A DNA stretch of 64,000 nt from Marinomonas shanghaiensis (GCF_003259175.1 NZ_QGOK01000014.1:1-64000); one strand, 5' to 3'; shown: positions 18,034-28,451, counted from the stretch's first letter. Numbers and translations are program-made. Notes: generated by a model from the letters alone, not told the origin.

Positions 18034-18888
18034 CTAGCTCCTATTTTGCTTAATCCACTGGTTTAATGCATCGTGTGTTGGCGAAGTGTTACAGCCACGG
18101 CAAACCCAACTTTGCCATTTTGGCGGCGTAGACGATTTTACTCGCTCAGCATCGTGTATATTATCGAATGCTAAAAACAGGCAAGCCCCCGTTCCTGTTA
18201 GCTTCGCATCGCCATGATTTTTCAACCATAAATACGCTTCATTCACTTCAGGATAGTGCTGTAATACCACGTCTAAGCAATCATTATGCCCACCCAGCTT
18301 CAAGGCGTGCGATATTCTGAGGGGAGGGGTGTCTCTTGTCAAATATTTATCGGTAAAAATTTGACCAGTTGAGACATGAACATTGGGCTTAAGAAGTAAA
18401 AAATAGGGTGTGTCTAGCTCGACTTTTTGTAGCTTCTCACCCACTCCTTCGGCGAAGGCGGCAAACCCCATAACGAATACTGGAATATCTGCCCCTAGTT
18501 TAACGCTAAGCTGCGCCAGTTTTTCTAAGGATAAGTGACATTCCCAAAGCACATTTAAAGCTAACAGAGTGGTGGCTGCGTTAGAGCTGCCGCCTCCGAT
18601 TCCGCCTCCCATAGGTAATTGTTTTGTGAGCATAATATCCACACCGAAAGCGGAATCTTGCTTGAATGGCGTCAGCAATTTTGCCGCTTTATAAATAAGA
18701 TTATCTTCAGTGGGCAATTGCTCGATCGTGGGCGAAATGGTGATTGTATTATTGTGTGTGAGCGAGAAGTCGAGGGTGTCACATAAATCAATAAACTGAA
18801 ACAAGGTTTGCAGTTCGTGGTAGCCGTCTTCTCGTCGTCCCGTAATGTGTAAAAATAAATTTAATTTTGCTGGAGAAGGTAGTTGCAT
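18034..18888 (-). CDS. ispE: 4-diphosphocytidyl-2-C-methyl-D-erythritol kinase
   Basis: The 284-residue GHMP kinase phosphorylates CDP-methylerythritol in the MEP isoprenoid pathway. PSPAKLNLFLHITGRREDGYH near the N-terminus and the ATP loop PMGGGIGGGSSNAA are diagnostic; KLTGTGACLF is the third GHMP motif. I prefer ATG 18888, 5 nt after the lolB stop. An ATG at 18909 would add seven residues and overlap lolB by 16 bp. Neither has a strong ribosome site, suggesting translational coupling. Confidence 0.94.
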   Translation of the reverse strand: MQLPSPAKLNLFLHITGRREDGYHELQTLFQFIDLCDTLDFSLTHNNTITISPTIEQLPTEDNLIYKAAKLLTPFKQDSAFGVDIMLTKQLPMGGGIGGGSSNAATTLLALNVLWECHLSLEKLAQLSVKLGADIPVFVMGFAAFAEGVGEKLQKVELDTPYFLLLKPNVHVSTGQIFTDKYLTRDTPPLRISHALKLGGHNDCLDVVLQHYPEVNEAYLWLKNHGDAKLTGTGACLFLAFDNIHDAERVKSSTPPKWQSWVCRGCNTSPTHDALNQWIKQNRS

Positions 18889-18893
18889 CTTGA

Positions 18894-19472
18894 TTACTGA
18901 ATAGTCCATTGATTAATAATTAAATTGACTCGGAAAGGCGGGTTTGACACCTGCATTCTCTGTGGTAAGGATAAACCGTCAACTTTGGTAAAATTATTAT
19001 AGGTGATTAGCCAGCCGTCCTGTTCGATCGTGTTAGGCAATTTGCTAATTGGGTCTTGAGATATACGCGACGGTGAATTGGGCGCAGCGAGACCTCTAAT
19101 CCAGTAGGTTACTTGTTCAACAGGAAACTCCCAGCCTAACTCTTGTTGTAATAAAGCAGCAGGGTTGTTGCCCGTTACAATGGTGTCCTCATAAGCTAAG
19201 GTAACCATCCCGTCTTGGTTTTGGTCTAGCTTGGTTGCACCCTGGCCAAAGGGGCCAACAATGCTGAGTGCAAAGGTCTTTGGGTCTTTTTGCCAGTTGA
19301 AATTACCTGATACAGCGTCTTCTTGAGTGCGTATGCCCACTCTACCGGATGTTTCCCATTTTGAGATGGCATTGACATTATCCGGTGGCGGTGTTGTCGG
19401 TCCTGTTGGTCTAGAACTACAGGCGCTGATAATAGTGGCAAGAGCGAAAAGGCTGAGTAAGCGATAGTTCAT
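18894..19472 (-). CDS. lolB: Outer-membrane lipoprotein receptor LolB
   Basis: The 192-residue lipoprotein accepts lipoproteins from LolA and inserts them in the outer membrane. Lipobox IISAC (about 14-18) precedes SSRP. The LolB core has WETSGRVGIR and the GNFNWQKD strand, and the ELGWEFPVEQVTYWIRGL block is typical. It is followed directly by ispE, a conserved neighbour pair. Confidence 0.92.
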   Translation of the reverse strand: MNYRLLSLFALATIISACSSRPTGPTTPPPDNVNAISKWETSGRVGIRTQEDAVSGNFNWQKDPKTFALSIVGPFGQGATKLDQNQDGMVTLAYEDTIVTGNNPAALLQQELGWEFPVEQVTYWIRGLAAPNSPSRISQDPISKLPNTIEQDGWLITYNNFTKVDGLSLPQRMQVSNPPFRVNLIINQWTIQ

Positions 19473-19483
19473 GATGCTGTATC

Positions 19484-21271
19484 CTATTTTGATTCTTCAA
19501 GCAACGACGGTGAAAGTCGTTTAATAGTGTCGAGTAAAAGGGGGGTGTCTGGCGATGTTTCTAAAGCGCTTTTCCAAACCTCAAGGGCTTCTTTGTAATG
19601 TCGCTGTTTCCATAATGATTCACCATAGTGTGCGGCGATTTCAGCATCAGGTAAGATAGACCATGCTTTTTTTAAATAATAAGAAGATTGCTCAAATTCG
19701 CCTTTTAGGAAAAATCCCCAGCCTAGGCTGTCAATAATAGCAGGATCGCTGTCGGCTTTTTCGTAAGCCGATTCTATATACCCCATGGCTTCGTCAAGGC
19801 GTTGTGTACGCACGAGTAGTGTGTACCCTAACGCATTAAGATACTGTGGGTTTTCAGGGTCTTTTTGCAAAAGTACTTGCAGTTCGTTTTCTGTGATGGA
19901 CCAGTATCCAAGTGTATCGGCTAATAAGGCTTTTTGATAGCGTAAGGCGTCAGAGTCCGGGAACTCGGTGAGTGCTTCGCTAAGCAATTCATAGGATAAA
20001 CGAGCGTTCCCATTTTCTTCATGAATTTGACTGATGGCCGCAATTTGCTCAGGAATGTCTTCTCGATGTGTGCGGTTTAAGACCATGGCATTAATGCTGT
20101 CTTCTTTGCCTTCTTCATAGAGCCATAATGCTATTTGGCTGGTGGCATTGGTGCGCAAGGTTCCCTCGACCCTTTCCATAACCTTTATGGCTTGTGATTT
20201 TTTGCCCAGCTGAGCAAGGGCAATGGCTCTTAAAAACTCAATTTGATCAGATAAGCCGAGTTGTCCTTTGGGAAGGTCGTTGGCAATATTTAGAGCCAAT
20301 TGTGGTTTCTCATATTCAAGCAAAGTACGCATCAGGTTGATGCCAACTTGCAACTTCTCTGGCGTGTCTAAATTTGCTTGTAGGAAGGTGTCGACCGCAC
20401 GCTTGGTCTGGTTGTTGTCTACAAGAAAATCCATTAAAGGCACTAATATTCGGCTATTTTGTGGAAAGCGCAGAGTGGCCGCTTCTAATGTCTTAACCGC
20501 GTCACCTACTTGTCCTAGGTTCTTTTGACTAAATGCCAATATCAAATAAAGGGCTTCGGACTTTTCACTGTTGACACGTATCAATAATCGCTCAGCGGTC
20601 TCGATAGCGGATTCATACTCACCAGAGAGTAGTAGTATGTGCGCATGACTTAACTGCACGTATTGGTTGTTTTTTGTTTCTGGTGGCAGTTCTGCTATGG
20701 CAGCTTCAATGGTGCTTACTTGGTCATTGTCACGAACATGGTCTTCAAGATAAATAGGCAAAAAACGCAACGAAACTTTATATCTCATGGCATTCATTAG
20801 AAGCGTCGTGACCTCTTCTGCGCGATTGTTTTTGACCAGAACTTGTAGCTTTAATGCGTAGGCGGCTTCTGCAGTAGGAACTTTAGAGAGCCATAAGTTC
20901 GCACTTCTTTCTACATTAAGATCATTTTGCGAAACGACCGCAATATAGGTGAGCCTTTCGATCAGCGCGATGTCGCCGGATTGGTTAGCAAGTTCATAAA
21001 AGGGCTCAAAGGCTTTGTTTGGGCCTTCCCGTTGCAACATAAATTCGGCACTTAGCAATTCTTTAATTTTGCCGTTGTCAGCGTTTTTTTCGCCATCGGT
21101 AAGTTGCGTGCCGAGTGGCAAAGAGTTTTGTTGTATGGCACCGTTATGACTGCAAGCGCTTAGAAATGGGAGTCCAATAAGCGCTAATAAAGTAAAGAGC
21201 CTTTTTGAGTACGATGTTGTGTGTGTATGGCCTAAAACAGAAGGCATGTATTTTCTCGATGCTAAATTCAT
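19484..21271 (-). CDS. TPR-repeat lipoprotein upstream of lolB
   Basis: The 595-residue protein has an N-terminal hydrophobic segment ending in a lipobox-like LSAC (about 38-41), then many tetratricopeptide repeats to the C-terminus (for example LNALGYTLLVRTQRLDEA and IDSLGWGFFLKGEFEQ). TPRs are protein-interaction scaffolds. Orthologues commonly sit between hemA and lolB; their function is not established. It lies 11 bp upstream of lolB and is divergent from hemA. The start could be later than the ATG used, since the N-terminal segment before the hydrophobic core is long. Confidence 0.85.
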   Translation of the reverse strand: MNLASRKYMPSVLGHTHTTSYSKRLFTLLALIGLPFLSACSHNGAIQQNSLPLGTQLTDGEKNADNGKIKELLSAEFMLQREGPNKAFEPFYELANQSGDIALIERLTYIAVVSQNDLNVERSANLWLSKVPTAEAAYALKLQVLVKNNRAEEVTTLLMNAMRYKVSLRFLPIYLEDHVRDNDQVSTIEAAIAELPPETKNNQYVQLSHAHILLLSGEYESAIETAERLLIRVNSEKSEALYLILAFSQKNLGQVGDAVKTLEAATLRFPQNSRILVPLMDFLVDNNQTKRAVDTFLQANLDTPEKLQVGINLMRTLLEYEKPQLALNIANDLPKGQLGLSDQIEFLRAIALAQLGKKSQAIKVMERVEGTLRTNATSQIALWLYEEGKEDSINAMVLNRTHREDIPEQIAAISQIHEENGNARLSYELLSEALTEFPDSDALRYQKALLADTLGYWSITENELQVLLQKDPENPQYLNALGYTLLVRTQRLDEAMGYIESAYEKADSDPAIIDSLGWGFFLKGEFEQSSYYLKKAWSILPDAEIAAHYGESLWKQRHYKEALEVWKSALETSPDTPLLLDTIKRLSPSLLEESK

Positions 21272-21469
21272 ATAACCCTTATGGTATCGCTAGCGGCTCG
21301 TTATGTCAGTCATAACTATAAACTAATCCTATTACTTTTATTGCTTATATGGGGTGCGCAAAAAAGTGAATTTCTCGTATAATGTGTCTTCTTTATGTAA
21401 AGAAGTCATGTTAGGGCAATGGATGCTCCTGTCATTACCTTAAATCTCGATATTTGAGAAGAGCCTTTA

Positions 21470-22738
21470 ATGCCGCTAATTACTGTAGGTGTCAATCATA
21501 AAACCGCGCCCGTATCGATACGCGAGCGTGTGGCTTTTGCGCCTGAAAAAATGATCGACGCCTTGTCTTCTCTGATCGCTGAGAAGAGAGCCAATGAAGC
21601 CGTTATTGTGTCGACCTGCAATCGAACAGAGCTTTATTGCTCCGTTGAAGATTTTACTAAAGTCGACGATGTCATCGCATGGCTCAGTGATTATCACGGT
21701 ATTGCTTTGCCAGAGTTGCAACAATATTGCTATACACACGCTGCTGATGACAGCGTACGTCACATTATGCGCGTCGCTTCAGGCCTTGATTCGCTTATTC
21801 TTGGCGAACCGCAGATTCTTGGTCAAGTAAAATCGGCGTATGCCGTATCGCAAGAAGGGGCTTGTATTGGTCCAGAGTTGGAATCGTTATTTCAACGCAC
21901 TTTTTCCGTTGCTAAACGAGTGCGAACGGATACGGCGATCGGTGAAAACCCTGTGTCTATTGCGTTTGCCGCTGTTAGTTTGGCACAGCGAATTTTTGCC
22001 GACATTAGGAACAGTACGGCCTTATTGATTGGGGCGGGGCAAACCATTGAGCTGGTTGCCAGACACCTGAAAGAAAATGGCATTAAACGTATCATAGTGG
22101 CTAATCGTACCTTAGCGCGCGCTCAGATTTTAGCCAATGAACTTAATGCGGAAGCCATTATGCTGGGTGAGATAGGGGACTATCTGTCGCAAGCAGATAT
22201 TGTTATTTCCTCCACCGCGAGTCAATTGCCTATTATAGGTAAGGGGATGGTTGAGCGTGCTACCTCAAAACGCCGACATTCACCTATGTTGCTCATTGAT
22301 ATTGCGGTACCTCGCGATATTGAGCCCGAAGTCGAAGAGGTGAACGACGCCTATCTTTATACGGTGGATGATCTTCATTCAGTGATTGAAGAAAACGTCA
22401 GAGCAAGGCAAGATGCTGCCAAAGCCGCAGAACAAATGATTGAAGAAGGTGTGGATTCGTACCGACGAGTAGTGGAATCCCGAAAAGTCTCTGATTTGAT
22501 TGTTAATTTTAGACAATCCGCGGAAGCCATAAAAAATACCGAATTAGAAAAAGCACTCAAGGGTCTTGAGATGGGACAGTCGCCAGAGCAGGTACTGAAT
22601 AAACTCGCTCATGGTTTAATGAATAAGCTCATTCATGCTCCGACGCGCTATTTGCGCGATGCTGGCGCAGAGGCCGATCAACACGCATTAACCATCGCCT
22701 CAAATGTATTGGGCATCTACGAAGAAAAAGACAACTAA
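21470..22738 (+). CDS. hemA: Glutamyl-tRNA reductase
   Basis: The 422-residue enzyme reduces Glu-tRNA to glutamate-1-semialdehyde, the first step of C5 heme synthesis. VGVNHKTAPVSIRER (6-20), catalytic C50 in VSTCNRTELY, the SGLDSLILGEPQILGQVK block and the NADPH fold IGAGQTIE are present, with a C-terminal dimerisation helix. A TATAAT sits at 21378-21383 but lacks a consensus -35. It is followed 3 nt later by prfA, the classic arrangement. Confidence 0.97.
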   Translation: MPLITVGVNHKTAPVSIRERVAFAPEKMIDALSSLIAEKRANEAVIVSTCNRTELYCSVEDFTKVDDVIAWLSDYHGIALPELQQYCYTHAADDSVRHIMRVASGLDSLILGEPQILGQVKSAYAVSQEGACIGPELESLFQRTFSVAKRVRTDTAIGENPVSIAFAAVSLAQRIFADIRNSTALLIGAGQTIELVARHLKENGIKRIIVANRTLARAQILANELNAEAIMLGEIGDYLSQADIVISSTASQLPIIGKGMVERATSKRRHSPMLLIDIAVPRDIEPEVEEVNDAYLYTVDDLHSVIEENVRARQDAAKAAEQMIEEGVDSYRRVVESRKVSDLIVNFRQSAEAIKNTELEKALKGLEMGQSPEQVLNKLAHGLMNKLIHAPTRYLRDAGAEADQHALTIASNVLGIYEEKDN

Positions 22739-22741
22739 AAA

Positions 22742-23830
22742 ATGAAAGAATCCATTAAGTTAAAGTTAGAGAGTTTATCCGATCGTTATGACGAACTGTC
22801 AGCGCTATTAGGCGTGGCAGAAGTCATTATGGATCAGGACCTGTTTCGTGCTTACTCTAAAGAATATGCGGAACTTGAGCCAGTGGTAAAGTGTTTCAAT
22901 GAGTTTCAGCAAATTGATGAAAATATTGCTGAAGCCGAATTGATGATGACCGATTCCGATCCCGATATAAAAGAAATGGGCGTTGAAGAATACAAAGCCG
23001 GACAGGCGCAAAAAGAAGCTTTGCAATTGGTTTTGCAAAAACTGCTTTTGCCAAAAGACCCAAATGATTCGCGAAACGTATTCTTGGAGGTTCGTGCTGG
23101 CACAGGCGGTGACGAGGCGTCTATTTTTTCGGGAGATTTATTCCGCATGTATTCGCGTTATGCGGAGACTCAGGGCTGGAAAGTTGAAATCGTCAGTGCC
23201 AGTGATGGTGAACATGGCGGTTACAAAGAGGTGATTGCTCGAATCGTTGGTGATGGGGCTTATTCAAAGTTGAAATTTGAATCGGGTGCTCATCGAGTAC
23301 AGCGTGTTCCAGCAACGGAATCACAGGGCCGCATTCATACCTCTGCTTGTACGGTAGCGGTCATGCCTGAGATGGACGAAGTGGATGACATTATTATCAA
23401 CAAATCGGACCTTCGAATTGATACCTTTCGTGCCTCTGGTGCGGGTGGTCAGCACGTTAACAAAACCGATTCTGCTATTCGTTTGACGCACATACCAACC
23501 GGTGTGGTGGTCGAGTGTCAAGAAGAACGCTCTCAACATAAAAACCGTGCTAAAGCGATGTCTCTCCTAGCGTCTCGATTGCTTGCGGCAGAGCAAGAGA
23601 AAGCCGCGAGTGAGCAATCGGAAACGCGTAAATCTTTAGTGGGAACCGGTGATCGTTCGGAGCGTATTCGAACCTACAACTACCCTCAAGGGCGTGTTAC
23701 GGATCATCGTATCAACTTAACTTTATACAAGCTGGATGAAATTGTAGCGGGCGATTTAGATTCGTTAATTAACCCATTGGTCAATGAATTCCAAGCAGAA
23801 CAGCTGGCTGCGTTAAGCGGTGATAATTAA
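22742..23830 (+). CDS. prfA: Peptide chain release factor 1
   Basis: The 362-residue RF1 reads UAA and UAG. The discriminator PAT (190-192) fits RF1, and the catalytic GGQ is at 235-237 within [10 protein letters not shown]. It lacks the RF2 SPF motif. It begins 3 nt after hemA and is followed by prmC, which methylates the GGQ glutamine. Confidence 0.97.
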   Translation: MKESIKLKLESLSDRYDELSALLGVAEVIMDQDLFRAYSKEYAELEPVVKCFNEFQQIDENIAEAELMMTDSDPDIKEMGVEEYKAGQAQKEALQLVLQKLLLPKDPNDSRNVFLEVRAGTGGDEASIFSGDLFRMYSRYAETQGWKVEIVSASDGEHGGYKEVIARIVGDGAYSKLKFESGAHRVQRVPATESQGRIHTSACTVAVMPEMDEVDDIIINKSDLRIDTFRASGAGGQHVNKTDSAIRLTHIPTGVVVECQEERSQHKNRAKAMSLLASRLLAAEQEKAASEQSETRKSLVGTGDRSERIRTYNYPQGRVTDHRINLTLYKLDEIVAGDLDSLINPLVNEFQAEQLAALSGDN

Positions 23831-23875
23831 TGGGTTCTGGCAATTTATAAACACGAAATAAGGTAATCATCACCC

Positions 23876-24715
23876 ATGCGAATGGATGAACTGTTAAAAG
23901 GCGCCTATGAGCGCCTTTCTTCTGTTTCGGATACCGCCCAGTTGGATGCGCAACTGTTGCTTGCTCATGTTCTGACTGTATCAACGTCTTATTTTTACAC
24001 CTGGCCTGAAAAAATGGTCGGTAGTGATGATATTACGCGATTTAATGATCTATTAGCGCGACGAGAACAGGGTGAGCCGGTGGCGTATTTGTTGGGATAT
24101 CAGGCGTTTTGGAGTCTAGATCTTGAGGTCTCTCCTTGTACTCTGATTCCTCGCGCCGACACGGAAAGGCTAGTCGAAGCCGCTTTGTCTGTAGTGGATA
24201 TGAGCAGAGCAAATCGTATACTCGACCTTGGTACGGGAACGGGAGCCATTGCCTTGTCGTTGGCGTCTGAGTTACCTCAATCGACAGTTATTGGTGTGGA
24301 TCTTATTGAAGAGGCTGTGGCGTTGGCCAAACGTAATGCGGTGCGAAATCGCCTAACGAATGTGGCCTTTTTACAAAGCAGTTGGTTTGAGGCACTTGAA
24401 GACGCCGAGCCGTTTGATTTGATCGTATCAAATCCACCCTATATTGACCCTGATGATAAGCATTTGTCACAGGGGGATGTGCGTTTCGAGCCAAAAAGTG
24501 CTTTGGTGGCAGAAAAACAGGGTATGGCTGACATTGAGCATATCATTCAGCAAGCGCCTAATTATATGGCGCCAAATGCTTATCTGGTCTTCGAGCATGG
24601 TTATGATCAAGCCGCTGCGGTTCGAGCCTGTCTAAAAAAAGCGAACTTTGTTGCGATTGAGAGTTTTCAAGACTTAGGTGGCAATGATCGCGTAACGATA
24701 GGTCAATATAGCTAA
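23876..24715 (+). CDS. prmC: Release factor N5-glutamine methyltransferase PrmC
   Basis: The 279-residue SAM-dependent enzyme methylates the GGQ glutamine of RF1 and RF2. An N-terminal helical domain (about 1-75) precedes the Rossmann methyltransferase, with DLGTGTGAIALSLA as the SAM site and NPPY (186-189) binding the glutamine. PRADTERLVE is also conserved. It is in an operon with prfA. The stop codon lies inside a perfect 12-bp inverted repeat. Confidence 0.96.
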   Translation: MRMDELLKGAYERLSSVSDTAQLDAQLLLAHVLTVSTSYFYTWPEKMVGSDDITRFNDLLARREQGEPVAYLLGYQAFWSLDLEVSPCTLIPRADTERLVEAALSVVDMSRANRILDLGTGTGAIALSLASELPQSTVIGVDLIEEAVALAKRNAVRNRLTNVAFLQSSWFEALEDAEPFDLIVSNPPYIDPDDKHLSQGDVRFEPKSALVAEKQGMADIEHIIQQAPNYMAPNAYLVFEHGYDQAAAVRACLKKANFVAIESFQDLGGNDRVTIGQYS

Positions 24716-24753
24716 CGAAGTGAATGCTTACTAAATGCACACACTTCGTTAGC
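24711..24753. other. Perfect inverted repeat between convergent prmC and yaaA
   Basis: GCTAACGAAGTG (24711-24722) and CACTTCGTTAGC (24742-24753) pair over 12 bp with a 19-nt loop. The left arm contains the prmC stop codon. There is no T-run on either strand, so it may be a transcript-end protector or a Rho-associated structure shared by both convergent genes. Confidence 0.5.
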
Positions 24754-24760
24754 TAAGCGG

Positions 24761-25543
24761 TTATTTCTTAGGTTGCGCACTTTCTGGGCGAACAAACACG
24801 GGGCTGTCTTTTGTGGATTGTTGTGAGTCGTAACGGTAGCCAGCGAGATCAAATGCCTTAAGTTCATCCAGCGTGTTGCAGCGATTTTCTATCAGATAGC
24901 GTGCCATTAATCCGCGTGCTTTTTTCGCGTAAAAACTGATCACTTTAAACTGGCCATTTTTTTCATCAAGAAAGTTGGGCGTAATAAGCGGCGAGGTCAG
25001 TTTTTTCTTATTAACGGCTTTGAAATATTCGGTAGACGCCAAGTTGACTAGCAGCTCGTCTTTATCCAGTAGGTCATTGATCTTATTCACTAAGATATCT
25101 CCCCAAAACTGATAAAGATTTGCGCCTCTAGTATTCTTAAGGCCTGTGCCCATTTCCAAGCGATAGGCTTGCATAAGATCTAACGGTTTTAAGAGGCCAT
25201 ATAACCCACTTAAAATACGCAGGGACTGTTGCGCGTATTGCATGTCACTTTCACTTAAGGAGTAAGCATCGAGTCCTGTGTAGACATCGCCCATAAAGGT
25301 GTAGATGGCTGGGCGACTGTTTTCTTTCGTGTGTTCCTGTTGCCACTCTTGATAGCGCGACACATTTAACGTCGCAAGCTTATCGCTCAGCTTCATAAGC
25401 GAGGCGATATCCGCGGGTGAATAGGGCCTGATGGTATCAATGAGAGCTTGAGACTCGTCTAAAAGTTCAGGTTGACTGACGAGATCGATACTGGGGGTTG
25501 AGGTTAGGTCCAGTGTTTTAGCGGGTGATATTAAAAACTTCAT
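24761..25543 (-). CDS. yaaA: Peroxide stress protein YaaA (DUF328)
   Basis: The 260-residue protein opens MKFLISPAKTLD and has LSGLYGLLKPLDLMQAYRLEMG, with the C-terminal FYAKKARGLMARY block, all signatures of the YaaA/UPF0246 family. In E. coli it lowers intracellular iron and protects DNA from peroxide damage; the fold binds DNA. It is monocistronic, convergent with prmC. Confidence 0.95.
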   Translation of the reverse strand: MKFLISPAKTLDLTSTPSIDLVSQPELLDESQALIDTIRPYSPADIASLMKLSDKLATLNVSRYQEWQQEHTKENSRPAIYTFMGDVYTGLDAYSLSESDMQYAQQSLRILSGLYGLLKPLDLMQAYRLEMGTGLKNTRGANLYQFWGDILVNKINDLLDKDELLVNLASTEYFKAVNKKKLTSPLITPNFLDEKNGQFKVISFYAKKARGLMARYLIENRCNTLDELKAFDLAGYRYDSQQSTKDSPVFVRPESAQPKK

Positions 25544-25634
25544 AAGGATTCCATTTGCCTGATCATTGCGTTTGTTAAAGATTATCCATAGAGTGCCGAT
25601 AGATATCCAGACAATGCGTTAATAGAGATAATTT

Positions 25635-25820
25635 ATGAAGAATAATCTGATACCATTTCCTTCACCTCGTCATGTTAGTGACGAAAAAGAGGTTTCTCTT
25701 GCCTCCAGTGATGAGTTAAGGGCGCTTCGAGCGGCATTCGATGAAGCTCGTGCTGACTGGGTGTTGGAGCGTGCAGAGTTGCCTGAAAATAATAAAATCT
25801 ATTGTGGTTCAAAAAAATAA
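25635..25820 (+). CDS. Small hypothetical protein, 61 residues
   Basis: This 61-residue, charge-rich ORF follows an AGAGATAATTT leader and shows an orderly composition: a Pro-rich start (IPFPSPRHV) and an amphipathic Ala/Arg/Glu helix (about 25-47). No family was recognised and no membrane segment is present. Codon use looks coding. It sits between yaaA (divergent) and an orphan membrane protein, 54 bp before the latter's start, so the two could share a transcript. Function unknown. Confidence 0.5.
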   Translation: MKNNLIPFPSPRHVSDEKEVSLASSDELRALRAAFDEARADWVLERAELPENNKIYCGSKK

Positions 25821-25874
25821 TAAAAGAATCTTTTGTTGTTTTTGCTTTGGGCTGCTCAATAAGGCGTTTACCCC

Positions 25875-26786
25875 ATGTTAGTGTTCCTTGTTCGTCATTC
25901 CCTGCCTTGCATGTTTGTATTTGCGATATTGGGGTTCTTGCTGCCTTCGGTATCATTGGCTTTTTTCCCTTTTTTACCCATCGTTCTTTTTACGCTGATG
26001 TCTCTGACGTTATTGGGGATGAAGCAGAACGAACTCATTAAGCGGTTATGCAGCAAACCAATTTGGTTGTACGCTGTATTGCACTCCGCTGTTTGTATGG
26101 GGGTGGTTAGTGTTACTGGCTGGTGGTTGTCATTTGATGCGGATCTTTTGTTGGCCGTGGTTGCTGTGGCGGCAACAGGTTCTTTGTTTGCAACGCCAGC
26201 CATTGTTAGAGCGTTAGGTTTTGATAGTCTGCAGGCGATGGCGATGACCATTGCAACAACATTGACGTTACCCATCTCCATTTTTATCGCGTTGGTCTTT
26301 TTTCAGACACAGCATGTTGAGTTAGATTGGGCGAACTATTTTATTCGCTTAGTGGTGTTTATATTTGGTCCAATGCTGTTTTCATTTCTCGTTCACCAGT
26401 TTGTTCCTAGAGATGGCTTAAACCGATTCTTAATGGCGATCTCCCCTTATACTATTTTGCTGGTATTTGCGTTTCCTTTTGGGCTTGTAGGGAGTTTTCG
26501 TGTCTTATTTGATCAAGATCCTATGATGGCATTGAATTATTTTATAATTGCGACAGCCTTATGTTTGCTGTTCTTTGTTCTGTCATATGTTGTGTATAGA
26601 AAAAACGGCAAAGCCATTGCTTTAACGGCCGCGATTACATCGGGGAACAGGAACGTGTTACTGACTTACAGTATTGCCGGAGTACTACTGGGGCCCGCTT
26701 TTCTTCCCCTTGCTGGCGCCTTACAAATCCCCACATATTTGTTACCAGTCTTTACTCGCTGGTTAAACAAAATCTTACTAAAATAA
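25875..26786 (+). CDS. Multi-pass membrane protein, BASS-like
   Basis: The 303-residue protein is almost entirely hydrophobic, with about nine or ten predicted membrane helices separated by short loops (for example a loop near 50-58 and the basic YRKNGK around 243-248). The organisation, with an SGNRNVLLTYSI segment near the end, resembles the bile acid:sodium symporter/arsenite-permease-like superfamily, but I did not recognise a definitive motif. Substrate unknown. It precedes the Aer-like gene but is separated by about 90 bp. Confidence 0.6.
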   Translation: MLVFLVRHSLPCMFVFAILGFLLPSVSLAFFPFLPIVLFTLMSLTLLGMKQNELIKRLCSKPIWLYAVLHSAVCMGVVSVTGWWLSFDADLLLAVVAVAATGSLFATPAIVRALGFDSLQAMAMTIATTLTLPISIFIALVFFQTQHVELDWANYFIRLVVFIFGPMLFSFLVHQFVPRDGLNRFLMAISPYTILLVFAFPFGLVGSFRVLFDQDPMMALNYFIIATALCLLFFVLSYVVYRKNGKAIALTAAITSGNRNVLLTYSIAGVLLGPAFLPLAGALQIPTYLLPVFTRWLNKILLK

Positions 26787-26878
26787 AATGGAAGAATCTA
26801 TTTTCTCGTCTTACTTAGACTCTCGCCTACAATTATAAAGACAGATGCCCAGAGGGTTTGCTTAAGGATAGTGGTTCT

Positions 26879-28426
26879 ATGCGTAAAAATACTCCTGTTA
26901 CAAATCAAGAAAAGACGTTTTCGAAAGAAGAAAAACTGGTTTCTACCACCGATTTGCAAGGCAATATTATTCATTGCAATGAGGCTTTTATTAAAATCAG
27001 TGGCTTTGAAAAAAAAGAATTAATTGGTAGTCCTCACAACATTGTGCGTCACCCTGATATGCCTGAAGAAGCATTTCGAGTCATGTGGGAAACGTTAAAA
27101 CAAGGAAAAGCCTGGATGGGGCTCGTCAAAAACCGCTGTAAAAATGGCGATTTTTATTGGGTTGATGCTTATGTAACACCGGTAACTGATTCAGGGAAAG
27201 TGGTTGGTTATGAATCGGTAAGAACCGTGCCTAAACGTGAAGATGTAGCAAGAGCTGAGAAAGTATATAGACGCATTGCTCTCGGTAAGCGTGTTATGCC
27301 AAGCGTATTTGCGTCTTGGAAGTTTGTGTTGCCAGCTATCAGTCTTGTGGTAGCTGGAGCCGCTGCCAGCATGAATATTACGTATGGTGCAATTGTCTTA
27401 GCCATCGCAAGTTTGCTGGCAAATGGTCTATTCTGGCTCAATCATTCTCGATTGCAGGCCATTTTAAGAAAACGTTTGTCGACATCTTTTTTGCATCCTT
27501 TAGCCGGTGTGACTTATTCGGACAGCGCGCTGGATATTGCCATTATGGATGTTGGAGTGAAAAGTTTGCTGTCTAGAATGGATGCCATCCGAACTCGTTT
27601 TGAAGATGAATCCTTAAAAGTGTCTGAGCAATCCAAAGTTGGCTTAGCGTTAACCGTTGAGACCACGAAAGGAATGTTAAGTCAGCAGCACGAAACACAA
27701 GACGTTGCGGCGGCGATGCAACAAATGACCACGACGATAAATGACGTTGCCCAGCATGTGCAAATGACAGCTGACAGCGCTAAGTCTTCTTTCGAATCTG
27801 CCAAAGTAGGGCAGAAAGTGGTACAGGAAACGCGTCAGTCTATTCGTCAGTTAAGTGAGACAGTGACGGACATTAGTACCACGGTACAAGAACTGGCGAA
27901 TCATTCGGAGAAAATAGCCCAAGTGGCACAAATGATTGACCAGATTGCAGAGCAAACTAACTTGTTGGCGCTAAACGCAGCGATAGAAGCGGCACGTGCT
28001 GGTGAACATGGGCGTGGTTTCGCGGTAGTCGCCGATGAAGTTCGTCAGTTAGCACAAAGAACTCAAGGATCGACAAAAGACATCCACCATATCATAGAGA
28101 CCTTACGCAGCGGTGCACAAAACTCCGTGGTGATAGCGAATCAAGGCAAGCAAGACGCGGTAGAAGGCTTAGACAAGATAGCGGAAATGGAAGCCTCGTT
28201 TGAAACAATCGTTGGCGCGGTCTCCAATATTAGTGACATGGCAATGCAAATGTCGGCTGCGGTCGAAGAGCAGGCGCAAGTATCAGAAGATATTAATAAA
28301 CAGGTGGTACGTATCTCCGACCTATCAATCGAGAGTTCTGAGAAATCCAATCTCTCCAGCGAAAGCATCCGTGTTTTGCAAGGTGTCGCTGATAATATGC
28401 ACGAATTAGTGGTTCGTTTTAAATAG
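26879..28426 (+). CDS. Aer-like PAS chemoreceptor
   Basis: The 515-residue transducer resembles the aerotaxis/redox receptor Aer. An N-terminal PAS domain (about 20-115, with [13 protein letters not shown], typical of the FAD-binding Aer PAS) precedes a hydrophobic anchor (about 145-190) and a cytoplasmic signalling domain with the hairpin [20 protein letters not shown]. It has no periplasmic sensing domain. ATG 26879 was chosen over TTG 26858 because AAGGA precedes it and the N-terminus then aligns with Aer. FAD binding is inferred from family similarity. Confidence 0.88.
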   Translation: MRKNTPVTNQEKTFSKEEKLVSTTDLQGNIIHCNEAFIKISGFEKKELIGSPHNIVRHPDMPEEAFRVMWETLKQGKAWMGLVKNRCKNGDFYWVDAYVTPVTDSGKVVGYESVRTVPKREDVARAEKVYRRIALGKRVMPSVFASWKFVLPAISLVVAGAAASMNITYGAIVLAIASLLANGLFWLNHSRLQAILRKRLSTSFLHPLAGVTYSDSALDIAIMDVGVKSLLSRMDAIRTRFEDESLKVSEQSKVGLALTVETTKGMLSQQHETQDVAAAMQQMTTTINDVAQHVQMTADSAKSSFESAKVGQKVVQETRQSIRQLSETVTDISTTVQELANHSEKIAQVAQMIDQIAEQTNLLALNAAIEAARAGEHGRGFAVVADEVRQLAQRTQGSTKDIHHIIETLRSGAQNSVVIANQGKQDAVEGLDKIAEMEASFETIVGAVSNISDMAMQMSAAVEEQAQVSEDINKQVVRISDLSIESSEKSNLSSESIRVLQGVADNMHELVVRFK

Positions 28427-28451
28427 CGATTCAATGAATTTGTGTGCATCA

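Noticed and set aside
21341..21383. hemA promoter at TATAAT 21378
   Set aside because: The -10 is perfect, but no -35-like hexamer occurs at 16-18 bp; not strong enough to list as a feature.
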